From positions 15,797,970-15,861,969 of the forward strand of contig OY755186.1 of NCBI GenBank assembly GCA_963576735.1: a stretch of 64,000 nt of DNA. The letters are read 5' to 3'. How positions within the stretch are numbered: position 1 is the stretch's first letter; the number at the start of each line of letters is the position of its first letter. Shown here piece by piece: positions 11,135 to 21,498 of the stretch. The stretch is from Bedellia somnulentella. Taxonomy: Eukaryota > Arthropoda > Insecta > Lepidoptera > Bedelliidae. Made by a program: the position numbers and the translations under genes. The notes beneath the pieces are model-generated. The model did no database searches. It saw only the letters and a program-made list of their open reading frames with translations, and had not been told where the DNA came from.

Positions 11135-11307
11135 CTCAATAGTTTAATATCCCACAAACACATCAGTTGTGGAGGCCGCGAACTGCTAAGCGCCAGTTTA
11201 GACCCACAATGATGCAGTCTCACAGGCCCAGTCTTGAAGTTGGCAGCAGAGGGCGCTGTGATCAACACCGCTGGGAACTCCTTGCTGCTGCCGAGGTTGT
11301 GCTGCAC
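11135..11307 (-). CDS. Dok-7-like protein, IRS-type PTB domain exon (partial gene)
   Basis: This 173-bp exon encodes about 57 residues, including SSKEFPAVLITA, GPVRLHHCGSKLAL and CLWDIKLLR. The layout (end of a PH helix, a 'GPxxLHxC' strand pair, then W-x-I/L-x-x-LR) matches the start of the PTB domain of Dok-7, the cytoplasmic adaptor that in vertebrates activates the muscle kinase MuSK. The acceptor is TTCATCCCCAG|GTGCAG and the donor TTGAG|GTATGT. It joins in phase 0 to the exon at 12165-12373. The last codon is split, and in the family the next exon should begin within 'RRYG'; I could not find it. Another Dok/IRS family member is possible, but the paired PH-PTB match favours Dok-7. The insect role is not shown by the sequence. 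Confidence 0.75.
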
Positions 11308-12164
11308 CTGGGGATGAAGATTAGCTTTTTATATTGGATATAAGTGTGGTTCGGAAGCTGTTGGAATTAAATGTTTAGTTTTTATGCAAGAATCAGGAGA
11401 AAGTGTTTTAGTCTAAAGAGTTAGAAAATTTAAGTGGTAGCATTTGTAAGCGGCAACTACAAATGTTACAAAAGTTTGCGGTTATCAGTACTACTAGGAA
11501 TTCCTTGCTGCTGCCGAGGTTGTGCTGCACCTGGAGGGAATGAAACTTGAGTGAAGTGAATGGCTGACGGCCTGAGAGGTCGAAGACTTTGAGGGGTTGT
11601 CTTGTCTTAGGTGCCGCTTATGCTGAAGTACGGTATTTCTCGGCTCGTACTGATGAATTCTTACGAAATGTGTATTCAAAGGAGCAAAAAGTGCACCTAA
11701 ATTAGACATACAATATTGTTCAGGTCCATTCCATATGTGGTGAAAATACTAAACACTGTTTAATAGAGCGGGGTCCCATTTAGGATCCTCTATAACTATT
11801 TCTGACGCTAAAAGTGGTCGTGGTTCCCAATTATAATGTTAATAAAATATAGCAGCATTAAAGTACCTATAAGTCAAATATTAACGTTAATATGGTAAAA
11901 AACCCAATCCCATACATAATACGTTTATAAACTATAGAAATATAGTCGCATAGATGTGACATATCTCGTTGTTATACCTATTCTTATAATATACTTCAAT
12001 TAATAATTCCTAGGAACCTACTTATTACGTTTGCAAACTATATTGTACTAACCAATAACTAAAACCAACAAAAGCTAAATTTCTATATCGAGCCCCTACT
12101 TCTAACCGTACATTTTTAAAAGAAACTTACTGGAAATCAATATTCAATTAGTATAAATACACAC
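11308..12164 (-). other. Intron of the Dok-7-like gene, holding a decayed exon copy
   Basis: An 857-bp intron bounded by AAG|GTGTGT at 12165/12164 and CCCCAG|GTG at 11308/11307. Both exons are in phase 0 at this junction. It contains the duplicated exon start described separately and otherwise AT-rich unique sequence. Confidence 0.7.
11408..11530 (-). pseudogene. Decayed duplicate of the Dok-7-like exon start
   Basis: Minus strand from 11530: an acceptor-like CATTCCCTCCAG is followed by sequence identical to the real exon for its first 29 bases (GTGCAGCACAACCTCGGCAG and on). The next ~31 bases still align, encoding SSKEFLVVLITA then NF, after loss of four codons. Most differences in this part are third-position (GAG/GAA, GTG/GTA, TTG/CTG, ATC/ATA, ACA/ACC, GCG/GCA). 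Similarity then stops and the frame closes at 11408. Using it as an exon would truncate the protein. Confidence 0.6.
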
Positions 12165-12373
12165 CTTAACCCTCCACTGTATAAGATGCTCCCGGGTATC
12201 GAACGCCAGTACCGGGACCACATCCTCACATAATATACCGAGCGTATTGGACTCCTTGTCTAACGTGAACCCGGATTCGAACCCGAGGTATTGCTGCAAG
12301 GACAGAGAGGCTTTGGTTTGACCGTTCTTCTGTCTGTCCTTTAGGTCTTTGTAGAGTTGGAGGTGCACGCAAT
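12165..12373 (-). CDS. Dok-7-like protein, PH-domain exon (partial gene)
   Basis: This 209-bp exon encodes about 69 residues with the order DC-x-x-LQLYKDLKDR, SLSLQQYLGFESGFTLDKES, LGILCEDVVPVLAFDTREHL and IQWRVK. This is the second half of a PH domain: a 'xxDCxxLxxYKD' strand, a 'GxExGF' turn, and a C-terminal helix carrying the hallmark tryptophan. It is closest to the Dok-7 PH domain. The acceptor is very good (CTCTCTTTCTCCCCAG|ATTGC) and implies a phase-1 split Asp codon from an upstream exon; the donor is GTTAAG|GTGTGT. The upstream exon with the first PH strands was not found and may lie far to the right. Base composition is clearly richer in G+C than the flanks, as expected for a coding exon. 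Confidence 0.8.
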
Positions 12374-12510
12374 CTGGGGAGAAAGAGAGGGAGATTAGCC
12401 ATTGATATTTATGAGTTTATGTGTTACATCAATTGTTATAATTTAAACATATACATAAGCAGGATTTTATGTGATTGTTCGGGTCATGTTGCCCGACACA
12501 AATAACCAAC

Positions 12511-12750
12511 ATACATACATTTACTCACGGCCATAAATAAAAAGGGGTAGCCAGAGCTTTAGAACTAGAAACTCCTCAGCCACATTTGGAAGTTGATAGG
12601 GGAGAGGATGGTAGAAATAAAGTATCGTTGTTGATGGGTCTCCAATCGCAACGCCTAAAAACCACTTAAAAAGCCCCATACCCTTAGTCGCCTCTTACGA
12701 CACCCGTGGGTAGAAAGGGGGAGTGACATTTTAAGTCGTTACTACACGGC
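12511..12750 (-). mobile_element. Family A retroposon copy, subfamily with CACCCGTGGG
   Basis: Full-length minus copy flanked by ATAACCAAC on both sides. It carries the third-subfamily bases (AACTCCTCAGCCACATTTGG, GACACCCGTGGGTAG). Confidence 0.9.
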
Positions 12751-12774
12751 AATATATAACCAACGATAATTCAT

Positions 12775-12871
12775 TTTTACTATCTTCTTTCTAATCAACT
12801 TTCAAAACTGGCTGAGAAATTGATACTTCCGAAGCTCTGGCTATTTCTATTATACACAGCCATGAGTATAG
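12775..12871 (+). mobile_element. Family A 3' fragment, 5'-truncated
   Basis: Only the last ~95 bases remain, from the ACTATCTTCTTTCTAATCAAC block to CAGCCATGAGTATA. Confidence 0.65.
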
Positions 12872-15740
12872 GCATTTCAAACATACATGAGCAAATAGGT
12901 ACCAAACGTATTATGAAGATATCTATGTATATTGGTATTTTAAAGAGGCCATGTTTGTAAGTGAGCAGGAAATAAATCTGGATCTAATGAAAGAGTTGCG
13001 TTTTATTTCCATAACTTTAATTTACAACCCGTAAGAACCTTAGCCGATAATTTTAAACTGAAAAACTTGTCGGGTATAAAATGCAAAAAAATCACCAACT
13101 TCATGCCGTCAGGGGTGAAAGGAAATTCAACAGACTGCTTACAAAAATGCGTTAAATACGAATTCAAATATTGAAATCTAAATTGCCGGTGGAAAATCTT
13201 AAATTCATCTTGAATCTGGTCAAATTTTCTGTGAATGTTCAGCCTTTTCAGCGAAAATTCTTTGTAAAGAACCTCAAGTTGCCTAATAACTAATTACGGC
13301 AACTTAAAAAAACTGCCATTAAGCAATTAGCAGAACGCTCTGTGATTTTAATATTTCATATTAATTATAATTTAAACGCGATTTTATGGACTCATTAATA
13401 TTTTGACGATTAAAGCCAATTAGTTTCATATAGTTGAGTTATTTTTGTAGATTTAATTATGAACCGCTTATGACATACATTATTACACTAATATTATTGT
13501 TGCAGTAATTAACATTATAATGTACATTATTATTGCTTCAAATGTTTTTGATAATATGATTTTGAAATAGTCTTTATATTTAAAAGTAAATAATCTACAC
13601 AATTACTGAAAGATTATAAATTGTAAGAAGTGAACTTATTCAATACTAATTAATTTATAGAACTTTTCACTGACAGAATTAATTTAAATTTCAGTATTCA
13701 TTCATTTACATTTAATTCGTATCAAAAGCGTAACGAAACAATTAATCCCAATTAATAATTTATTCCTTTAACAAATTTATTAATGACAAAAAGGATTTGG
13801 AAATTGGGTCCAACATTACAAATACTATTCGTAATTCTAAAGTCAACATTCGGCTAAATTCGCATTAAACCCGATCCCGCCCGAGTCACGTTCCACCAAT
13901 TAGAACGAGAATTAATTTGAATTTCGAACACTCGATTTTGATGTAGTGGCGCGTCATATGCCCTTTGTTACAGTTTGACACGGAAATATACTCTTGGCAC
14001 TTATAATTAAAGCTTAATTTCAAATAACAAATATGTTTCGTGTAATTGGCGGTTAACTGTCATTATCAGATTTTGTATATGGAGGTTAACTTTGTTGAAT
14101 TAGTTTGTAATTTCGATTGTGGTTAATTTCTACAAAGCAATATAAGCGATGTAGGTGAATAAATAAATAATAAAACATATGGCAAGATGTCAGTCAGACG
14201 ATAAAATCCACGCGACATAAAATAAGCAATTTACCTCTTTGGTGGTATGCAGCGTCAAGCCGACTTTGATTCCGACTATGCCAAAATGAAAGAAAGTATT
14301 TTTTTCCAAATGAACGAGCTCGAATGTAAATTACTAATATAAAACGTGCGCGTGTAAAATTATCTAAATTAGATACGGCCATAGCAATGTCGTTTGAAAG
14401 CCTTACATAATTAAGACGGGCGGTATTTAATTAGTCTAAATATGCAAATACTTTCGAATAATAATGGGCTCTAAAGTACTAATTTTATCTAATTATAGAG
14501 AGGTTGATCGACAATTTCGGAGAAAATTATTTAGTCTGTACAAATACTTACAAAGTGACTTTATATAATTAACTTTTACTACATTCGGTAGGTTATCTTA
14601 TAGGAATTGCTTTTTATCTTCTAATTTGTGGTCGTTGGAAAATGAGCATCTAAGATCATTTTGTCCGTCGTATTCCATATCAATCTTTACTTTTTGTCTA
14701 AATTTATGTATGCTACATCAAATAATATAAATATTTCATAAGTGCGCCTTCAGTTTTGTTTTTACATAATATAGCAGGAATACAAGGGAAATCAATTCTT
14801 CTCGAGTAAAACGCCTTAGTAATAAAAACACGAATAAATATATGCTAATTCAATTCACGGTGCCGGGGCAACACCTACGAAATACACAAAGAAATATGTA
14901 TGAACGAAACGTAATTTTAGGAGTTCAATACAATACAAAGGTGTTGGGAAAAAAAATGAATTGACGTCTAACAAATTGGAGTAAAACAAGAAAAATATCA
15001 GATATTTCCCCCTTTTATGTGACAGTTAAATTGAGCGGGTCGCGCCATTTTCACGATAATGGCGAGAAAAGAAGAAAACGTCAAATTTTTTCCTCTAAAA
15101 CTGTGCCGCAGGGCGATGGAAAAAAGGTTTTGTGCCGTAAATGAATTATGGTTAATCTCACCCAAAGCTATGCAGGGATTTTTTTGTAAATTACGAGTAT
15201 TTTGTTTAGATGGTGGTATTATTTAAAGTGTAGCAAAGCTACCAATTGTTTTAAAATTAGTTATGAAACCTTTAAACATTTCTTTACAATTTTTTATTGC
15301 ATTTTACCGTGGGATATACCCAGTTCTGAAAGTGGTTATTCTCTATAAGCGGCAGGTGACCTAGGTTATGTGGGTAATGTATTTTATACTTTTCATAATC
15401 GACCATGTATACTTCTCACGAAATTTACGATTTTTAAAACTTGTTTTTGTAGTTTTTAAACATTTTTCGATTTTGGTTGTAGTCGTTTTTTTAAGTGTAT
15501 TCAAACAAAACTCAACTAGTGATTTGAATGTTGATTAAGCGACATGCATAAAAACAGACCATCACTTATTGAAACACACCTTTTGAATTAATGTTAATTC
15601 AACGACATGCATAATACAACTTTTCTAAGCATCGACTAAAAAAGAGACTTAAGATTTTCGCTTTTCAGAACTGACCGTGGTTATATTTAATTCGTACATA
15701 AAATATGTATGTTAATAGATCATCGGGATAGTTGGAAACT
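12872..15740. other. Nearly 3 kb of AT-rich DNA with no recognised element
   Basis: I find no exon with splice signals, no tRNA boxes and no member of the repeat families. The frame at 14194-14382 has no domain. It is probably intron or intergenic DNA upstream of the Dok-7-like exons. Confidence 0.4.
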
Positions 15741-15860
15741 GTCGTACGCCACTTTGTCCTGGTTGATCCTGGCAAACCATCCGATCTTCATTAAAATAAA
15801 CTCTCTTTTCGTCCTCACTTCATACGCCTGCCTTTTATTCGATCGATTCCCAAAATTCTG
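15740..15860 (-). mobile_element. Family D LINE fragment, diverged
   Basis: GCCACTTTGTCC...GGCAAACC, then CTTCATT, then CGCCTGCCTTTTATTCGATC follow in order the minus-strand family D sequence at 21560-21690. Confidence 0.55.
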
Positions 15861-16683
15861 CTCTGTACAATGTCAGCCCGGATAGAGCCAACTTTCCATA
15901 CTCATATCGTATGTACACGATTAGCGAATGAAAATTGAAAGCTCAATAAATATATCAAAAGTTCGCGTACAAGTTGGTGAACACGAGTCAAGCGCCGTAA
16001 TCGCTAAACTTTCATGATTTATAACTATGTACCTCTGCGAGCTTTCGTGTTTTGATTCCTGTTTTTGTACCTCTCGTATATGTGAATGTTTTAGGGGGTG
16101 TTCATTTTGGGGAGTAAGCAGATTACTAGAGTTCTTTTCTACTATTCTTGGTTAATAATATGTCTTGAGTAATAGAAAGTAACGTATGTACCTGATAATC
16201 CGTGAATTAAGATGATACCGTGCTTCCGAAGGCAGTTTAATTCGTAAGTTTACAGACGCGCACTTGAACAGCGTGGTAAAATGTCAGCCCATACCTCTCG
16301 TTGTAGATTTATATAGGCTGCGACGGTTGGTCACATCATTCTCTAAAGATTAGGAACGAGCCCTTTCGTGGGAATACATATGGGCTGTAAAAAAGGGTTG
16401 TTCACGTTTTAATTGTGTATTTGATAGAATATTCCAGACTTTAGCCGCCAGCTCTTTCATCAACCACCGCATTAAAACTCCCAAAGATATTATACACAAT
16501 AATATAACGCATGAACATCAAAGTGAGTTTGTTTTGAGCCACATTTATGATGACACACGTCACAACTAAGAATAACGAGACGTGTGTCGGTTGTAACGAG
16601 CGGCTGCTATAATGACGTCGCGGTACATGCCAGTCTAGCAAATATCGTCTTGATACATAGTCATTGTATACCTTTACATATAA

Positions 16684-16735
16684 TATACTCACGCTTTTAT
16701 ATCCCATTGGGTAGGCAGAGACTATCGATAGAAAG
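16684..16735 (-). mobile_element. Family D LINE 3' end, short fragment
   Basis: ATACTCACGC...TATCCCATTGGGTAGGCAGAGACTATCG matches the LINE hairpin and the end of its coding region in minus orientation. Confidence 0.6.
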
Positions 16736-16807
16736 GAACATACCAAAGAAGCAGTGGGCCAGCCGGACCAAAGGTAGGTAATATTCAGAAATATAAATAT
16801 AAATTCT

Positions 16808-17036
16808 GCTGTTTAGTATCGGCTTAGAATAGCACTACCCCATTTCTTCCGGTGGGTGTACGTAAGAGGCGACTAACGGTATTGGGGCTTTTAAAGGATT
16901 TTTGGGCGATGCGGTTGGAGACCCATCACCAACAACCTTTATTTTTACCATCTTTTACCCCACTATCATTTCCAAAAGTGGCTGAGGAATTTCTAATTCC
17001 TTAGCTCTGGCTACCCCTTCTAGGGATTTACAGCTG
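16808..17036 (+). mobile_element. Family A copy, 5' part, interrupted by a DNA element
   Basis: Intact from the head (CTGTTTAGTATCGGC) to GGGATTTACAGCTG. The missing tail, CAGCTGTGAGTATATGTATG, resumes at 18589 on the far side of the inserted element. Confidence 0.9.
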
Positions 17037-18588
17037 GGTCATTCCATTATCGCGGGTGCAACATTTAGACGCATGTATTAGTTCGATTTAATTAAATAAA
17101 AAACATTTTTAATGAAATGAGTCTTAAAAAAGCTACATTTTAATAGTTTCCCTTTATATTAGTTGAGAAAGATTTTCAAATAGTATTTAAAAAGCTAGGA
17201 GGAAGGTTCAAAGTGCCATCGCGGGTGCAACGTATTTGGCCCAACCTTTCCAGATCAAAGACAGGAAACGCATAAATCTGTTAATTGTGATACATTTAAT
17301 ATGTTATGCCTTAGTATTTTGTAGGCTGTTTAAGTAACAAAGTAAATAAAACAAAAACTCTAAACAAAAAGGAAATAGACAATGAATTATTAGTTTTTTA
17401 ATCAATCGCGGGTGCAACATTAAATTATCGCGGGTGCAACCAGTCTAATTTAAGTGAATACAAACATCAATTTAACTAATATAGAAACGAAATCAGAGAA
17501 CAAAACATATTTATTACTAATTAGCATACTTTTGTTATCACTTATATTAATGTATTTTTTTTAATACATCAATATTTGCCGGAAATTGTATTATCATTCT
17601 ATTTCCTTCAGTCTTTTTCTCTGGTGCTTCCAGCTTCGCGATAATTTCATCAAATTGCCCGTCTGCTATGTCATTAACAATTTATGTGTAACGTTTGCAC
17701 TCAATTCTCGTCATAAATTGTACTCTCACTTTTCCATCTTCATCTATATCGCTCTGACACATTCCCACATAACGATATTGAGTATATTTTTTTCTCCGTT
17801 TGGTGAAGCTTGAAGCTTAGGATTTTTGTTTAATGAAGAATGCAGCAGCCTCCTTGAGTTGCCCTGTTGTCAATTCGACCGAAAATTCTCTAAAACTAAG
17901 AAAATGTAAATAAAAACACAGTTATTAAATATATATCATCAATTGTATTGAACATATATTATTATCAAGGCATAACAAAAAACAAAATATGTAATTAATT
18001 ACACAAAAAGGTGAAGTGATAAAAATTTGCTCCCGCGATCTGACATTAAGATCGCGGGTGCAACCAATTTTAGATAAGGTTTATTTTAATCTAGCAATCA
18101 TTACATTCGTAAAATCGATTAATTTAAATAAAGTTTTTATTTCTTCTTACTTTTGCAAAGTTTCAGAATAATAGCTCTTCATTTCTGTGAAAAAAATAAA
18201 CTTTTATATCTTTTGTATCGCGGGTGCATCAAGTTAATAATGTGATCTAGTAGTCTATAATACTCAATAAATAACAACATATACTTAAATTTTTTGATAT
18301 ATTAGGATAAATAAATATGGTCACTACACGTTTAGCCGGTGAAACATACCTGAAACTGTCAGCGACAGATGTTTCGCGCCAGTGTTGGCAGTCATGATTT
18401 TACGGTTTGTAACAACTCTTTGGGTGGTAAACTTTAGTAATGCACCCGAAAAGCAAATACTGAGTAAAATCAGATAAAAATAGATTTTATATCAAATTCA
18501 GACTTTCTTCTTTCCACTAATAACAAAAAATATAACTAATAACGAAATTAAAAAATTAATGTCGCAAATCGTCTATAGCGGAATCGCC
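17037..18588. mobile_element. Putative unclassified DNA transposon derivative, 1552 bp
   Basis: Inserted in a family A copy with CAGCTG repeated on both sides (a 6-bp duplication, or slightly shorter). The ends form a weak inverted pair: GGTCATTCCATTAT at the left, and GGCGATTCCGCTAT as the reverse complement of the right end. Inside, ATCGCGGGTGCAAC occurs at 17049, 17218, 17405, 17427 and 18051, once with one change at 18217, and a partial inverted copy lies near 18029. The superfamily is not identified. Such repeats could be transposase-binding sites; that is inference. Confidence 0.65.
17547..17896 (-). pseudogene. C-terminal remnant of a protein carried by the 17037-18588 element
   Basis: Read on the minus strand from an acceptor-like TTTACATTTTCTTAG, one reading frame continues for about 115 codons, broken only by two in-frame stops. 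It contains SVELTTGQLKEAAAFF, YRYVGMCQSDIDEDGKVRVQ, NDIADGQFDEIIAKLEAPEK and MIIQFP before its final stop at 17547. The acidic turn, 'KVxVQFM' strand and closing 'L-x-x-P...F' resemble a small C-terminal beta-rich domain in transposon-associated insect proteins. That resemblance is from memory and is weak. No upstream exon is visible, so it is a broken fragment. It may be the only clue to the autonomous parent. Confidence 0.5.
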
Positions 18589-18620
18589 CAGCTGTGAGTA
18601 TATGTATGTATGTATGTATA
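18589..18620 (+). mobile_element. Family A copy, 3' tail of the interrupted copy
   Basis: CAGCTGTGAGTATATGTATG and the following TATG units complete the copy that begins at 16808. Confidence 0.85.
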
Positions 18621-18649
18621 AATATGAATTGCATATTTACCATACCAAG

Positions 18650-18800
18650 CATTAGGTCATAAATCCCAAAAAGGGGTAGCCAGAGCTTTAGAGCTAGAAA
18701 CTCCTCAGCCACATTAGGAAGTTGATAGCGGACAAGATGGTAGAAATAAAATATAGTTTACTTAAAAACCACTTAAAAAATCAACATACCCTTAAACAGC
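18650..18800 (-). mobile_element. Family A copy, diverged with internal deletion
   Basis: Keeps CATAAATCCCAAAAAGGGGTAGCC and ACTCCTCAGCCACATTAGGAAG of the third subfamily; the head is mostly lost. Confidence 0.7.
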
Positions 18801-18801
18801 A

Positions 18802-19050
18802 ACATACATACATACATATACTCACGGCTATAAATCCCTAAAAGGGGTAGCCAGAGCTAAGGAATTAGAAATTCCTCAGCCACTTTTGGAAGTTGCGCGG
18901 GGGAATGATGGTAAAATAAAGGTTGTTGGTGATGGGTCTCCAACCGCATCGCCCAAAAATCCCTTAAAAAGCCCCAATACCATTAGTCGCCTCTTACGTA
19001 CACCCACCGGTGAGATGGGGTAGTGCTATTCTAAGCCAACACTACACAGC
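18802..19050 (-). mobile_element. Family A retroposon copy, full length
   Basis: Complete minus copy. CAGCAACA lies next to both ends. Confidence 0.9.
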
Positions 19051-19256
19051 ATACACAGCAACACATAACATATTTGAATGAAACGTATCGGTTAAGAATC
19101 CCCCACAATGTTATTGGTAAATCATTACCAGTTGACGTTATCGAGTATCATATGAAAAATGACACACACATCATACATAATTTGAAGTAGGTGCTTGCTA
19201 TTAATAAAAGCGAGTTAAAACATATTTATGCAGTAATTGTTACATTAACATGTTAA

Positions 19257-19499
19257 GCCGTGTAGTGTCGACTTAGAATAGCACTACCCCGTATCTACCG
19301 ATGGGTGTACGTAAGAGGCGACTAACGATATTGGGGCTTTTAAGGGATTTTTGGGCGATGCGGTTGGAAACCCATCACTAACAACCTTTACTTTACCATT
19401 TTTTCCCCAATCGATTTTCCAAAAGTGGCCGAGGAATTTCTAATTCCTTAGCTCTGGCTACCCCTTCTAGGGATTTATAGCCGTGAGTATATGTATGTA
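19257..19499 (+). mobile_element. Family A retroposon copy, full length
   Basis: Complete plus copy from GCCGTGTAGTGTCG to GAGTATATGTATG. Confidence 0.9.
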
Positions 19500-19597
19500 A
19501 CAATTATAGTAACATATTGTCATTAATTGCATATATTATTCTGTCATTTCTAAGAAAAACAATAATCTATATCTTACCGTGGACTCGATTTATATGT

Positions 19598-19829
19598 ACA
19601 TACATACATATACTTACGTCCATAAATACCAAAAAAGGGTAGTCACAGCTTAAGAGCTAGAAACTCCTCAGCCACATTTGGAAGTTGATAGGTGAGAAGA
19701 TGGTAGAAATAAAGTGTCATTGATGATGGGTCTCCAGCCGCATCGCCCCAAAACCACTTAAAATACCCCATGGCCTTAGTCGCCTCTTACGACACCCGTG
19801 GGTAAAAAGGGGTGGTGGGACAATAATGC
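19598..19829 (-). mobile_element. Family A retroposon copy, third subfamily
   Basis: Near full length with GACACCCGTGGGTAAAAAGG; the outermost head bases are missing. Confidence 0.8.
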
Positions 19830-19857
19830 ATGTACTATTTTTAAATTGGGGTCATGT

Positions 19858-20099
19858 GCCGTGTAGTGTCGGCTTAGAATAACACTACCCCATTTCTACC
19901 CGTGGGTGATCGTAAGAGACGACTAAGGGTGTAGGGGCTTTTTAAGTGATTTTTGGGCGATGTGGTTGGAGACCCGTCACCAAAAAACATTTATTATTAC
20001 CATCTTTTCCCAATCAACTTCCAAAAGTGGCTGAGGAATTTTTCATTCCAAAGCTCTGGCTACCCCGTTAAGGGATTTATAGCCGTGAGTATATGTATG
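19858..20099 (+). mobile_element. Family A retroposon copy, CCCGTTAAGGG subfamily
   Basis: Complete copy flanked by GGGGTCATGT on both sides. Confidence 0.92.
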
Positions 20100-20281
20100 G
20101 GGTCATGTCAAAGTTCACCGTTGAACAAGTAATTCTGGATTTCCGAGTTCGAGGCCATTACTATATGTTATACGTGGAACAGCTGATTCCTAGATCACAA
20201 TACCTGAAATGGAGCGGGGGAATTCTATTTCTGAATAAATAAAATGTGTAATTATAAGGTGAAGAAAACCAAACCTGTCCT

Positions 20282-20732
20282 GCCCGGCTAGTACGAGCCG
20301 TGTTTAAACGTTATCGCGTGGGATAAAGCAGTCATCTCTTTCACACTTACTTAGTATCGTATACTGCCATCTCATTCTAACCGTTATCGTGTCGATAAAA
20401 TAGCGCTCGTGCTTGCTCTTCTGGTTGTAAAACGCGAACACCGTAAAAAGTTTTACTAGACTTTTTACGCAATTTTCATTGTTTCTTTTTTACGTTCAAC
20501 CTTTTTATGACATCGCGTTTAATTGTTTTACTGTTTCTGTGACGTCATTTTAATGTTTCTTCAGTTTTAATGATATTATAAAATATCAGGCGGCCTAGTA
20601 TGAGCGTTATTTTATCGTAACGATCGGTTAGAATGAGATGACAGTATACGATACTAAATAAGTGCGAAAGAGATGGCTGCTTTATAGAACGCGATATTTG
20701 GTTAAAAAGTCGCTCGTGCTAGCTATACGGGC
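20282..20732. mobile_element. CGAGC-ended MITE, 451-bp inverted double form
   Basis: Ends read GCCCGGCTAGTACGAGC and, reverse-complemented, GCCCGTATAGCTAGCACGAGC. A ~140-bp module like the one at 3428-3577 lies at the left; a diverged inverted copy (GATGACAGTATACGATACTAA) lies at the right, with ~165 bp between them. No coding sequence and no certain target duplication. Confidence 0.75.
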
Positions 20733-20871
20733 TTACAATTTATTTTAATGTCAGTCTTTTATCTTCAATCGACTATCATTACGCTAATTCTTATCTGGGA
20801 TTAATTATGACAAATTAATTTCAAAAATAAAATATTGTAGAAAATTATATTTAATGACGTTAAAGTAGTAC

Positions 20872-21120
20872 ATATACATACATGCATATACTCACGGCTA
20901 TAAATCCCTAGAAGGGGTAGCCAGAGCTAGGGAATTAAAAATTCCTCGGTCACTTTAGGAAGTTGCGTGGGGAAAAGATGGTGAAATAAAGGTTGTTGGT
21001 GATGGGTCTCCAACCGCATCGCCCTAAAATCCCTTAAAAGCCCCAATAACGTTAGTCGCCTCTTTCGTACACCCACCGGAAGAAATCGGGTAGTACTATT
21101 CTAAGCCGGCACTACACAGC
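20872..21120 (-). mobile_element. Family A retroposon copy, full length
   Basis: Complete minus copy from ACATACATGCATATACTCACGG to CCGGCACTACACAGC. Confidence 0.9.
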
Positions 21121-21177
21121 TTATAATCGAATAAAAGAAATAATATATTTAACAATATATATAAATGAATTTGCTTT

Positions 21178-21420
21178 GCCGTGTAGTGCCGGCTTAGAAT
21201 GTCACTACCCCTTTCTACCCACGGGTGTCGTAAGAGGCGACTAAGGGTATAGGGCTTTTTAAGTGGTTTATGGGCAATACGGGTGGAGACCCATCACCAA
21301 CGATACTTTATTTCTACCATCTTGACCCCTATCAACTTCCAAATGCGGCAGAAGAGTTTCTAGCTGCAGCTCTGGCTACCCCACTTTGGGATTTATGGCT
21401 GTGAGCATATGTATGTATGT
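21178..21420 (+). mobile_element. Family A retroposon copy, third subfamily
   Basis: Full length; TATATAAATGAAT is found on both sides (the left copy is separated from the head by about ten bases). Confidence 0.88.
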
Positions 21421-21498
21421 ATATAAATGAATGAGGAAATACATCCACATAACTTTACATAATATTTTGTTATGGTTGCTTCCATTGTAGAAATCAAA

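Noticed and set aside
12270..12300. Perfect tRNA B box (GGGTTCGAATCC on the minus strand)
   Set aside because: It lies inside the PH-domain exon, where it encodes LGFESG in frame; no A box or tRNA fold surrounds it.
15752..15778. CTGGTTGATCCTGGC resembles the 5' start of 18S rRNA
   Set aside because: The match is about 14 bases and stops there; the surrounding sequence aligns in order with the family D LINE fragment.
17049..18230. Repeated ATCGCGGGTGCAAC considered as a CRISPR-like array
   Set aside because: Spacing ranges from about 20 to 620 bases, the genome is eukaryotic, and the repeats fall within one bounded insertion.
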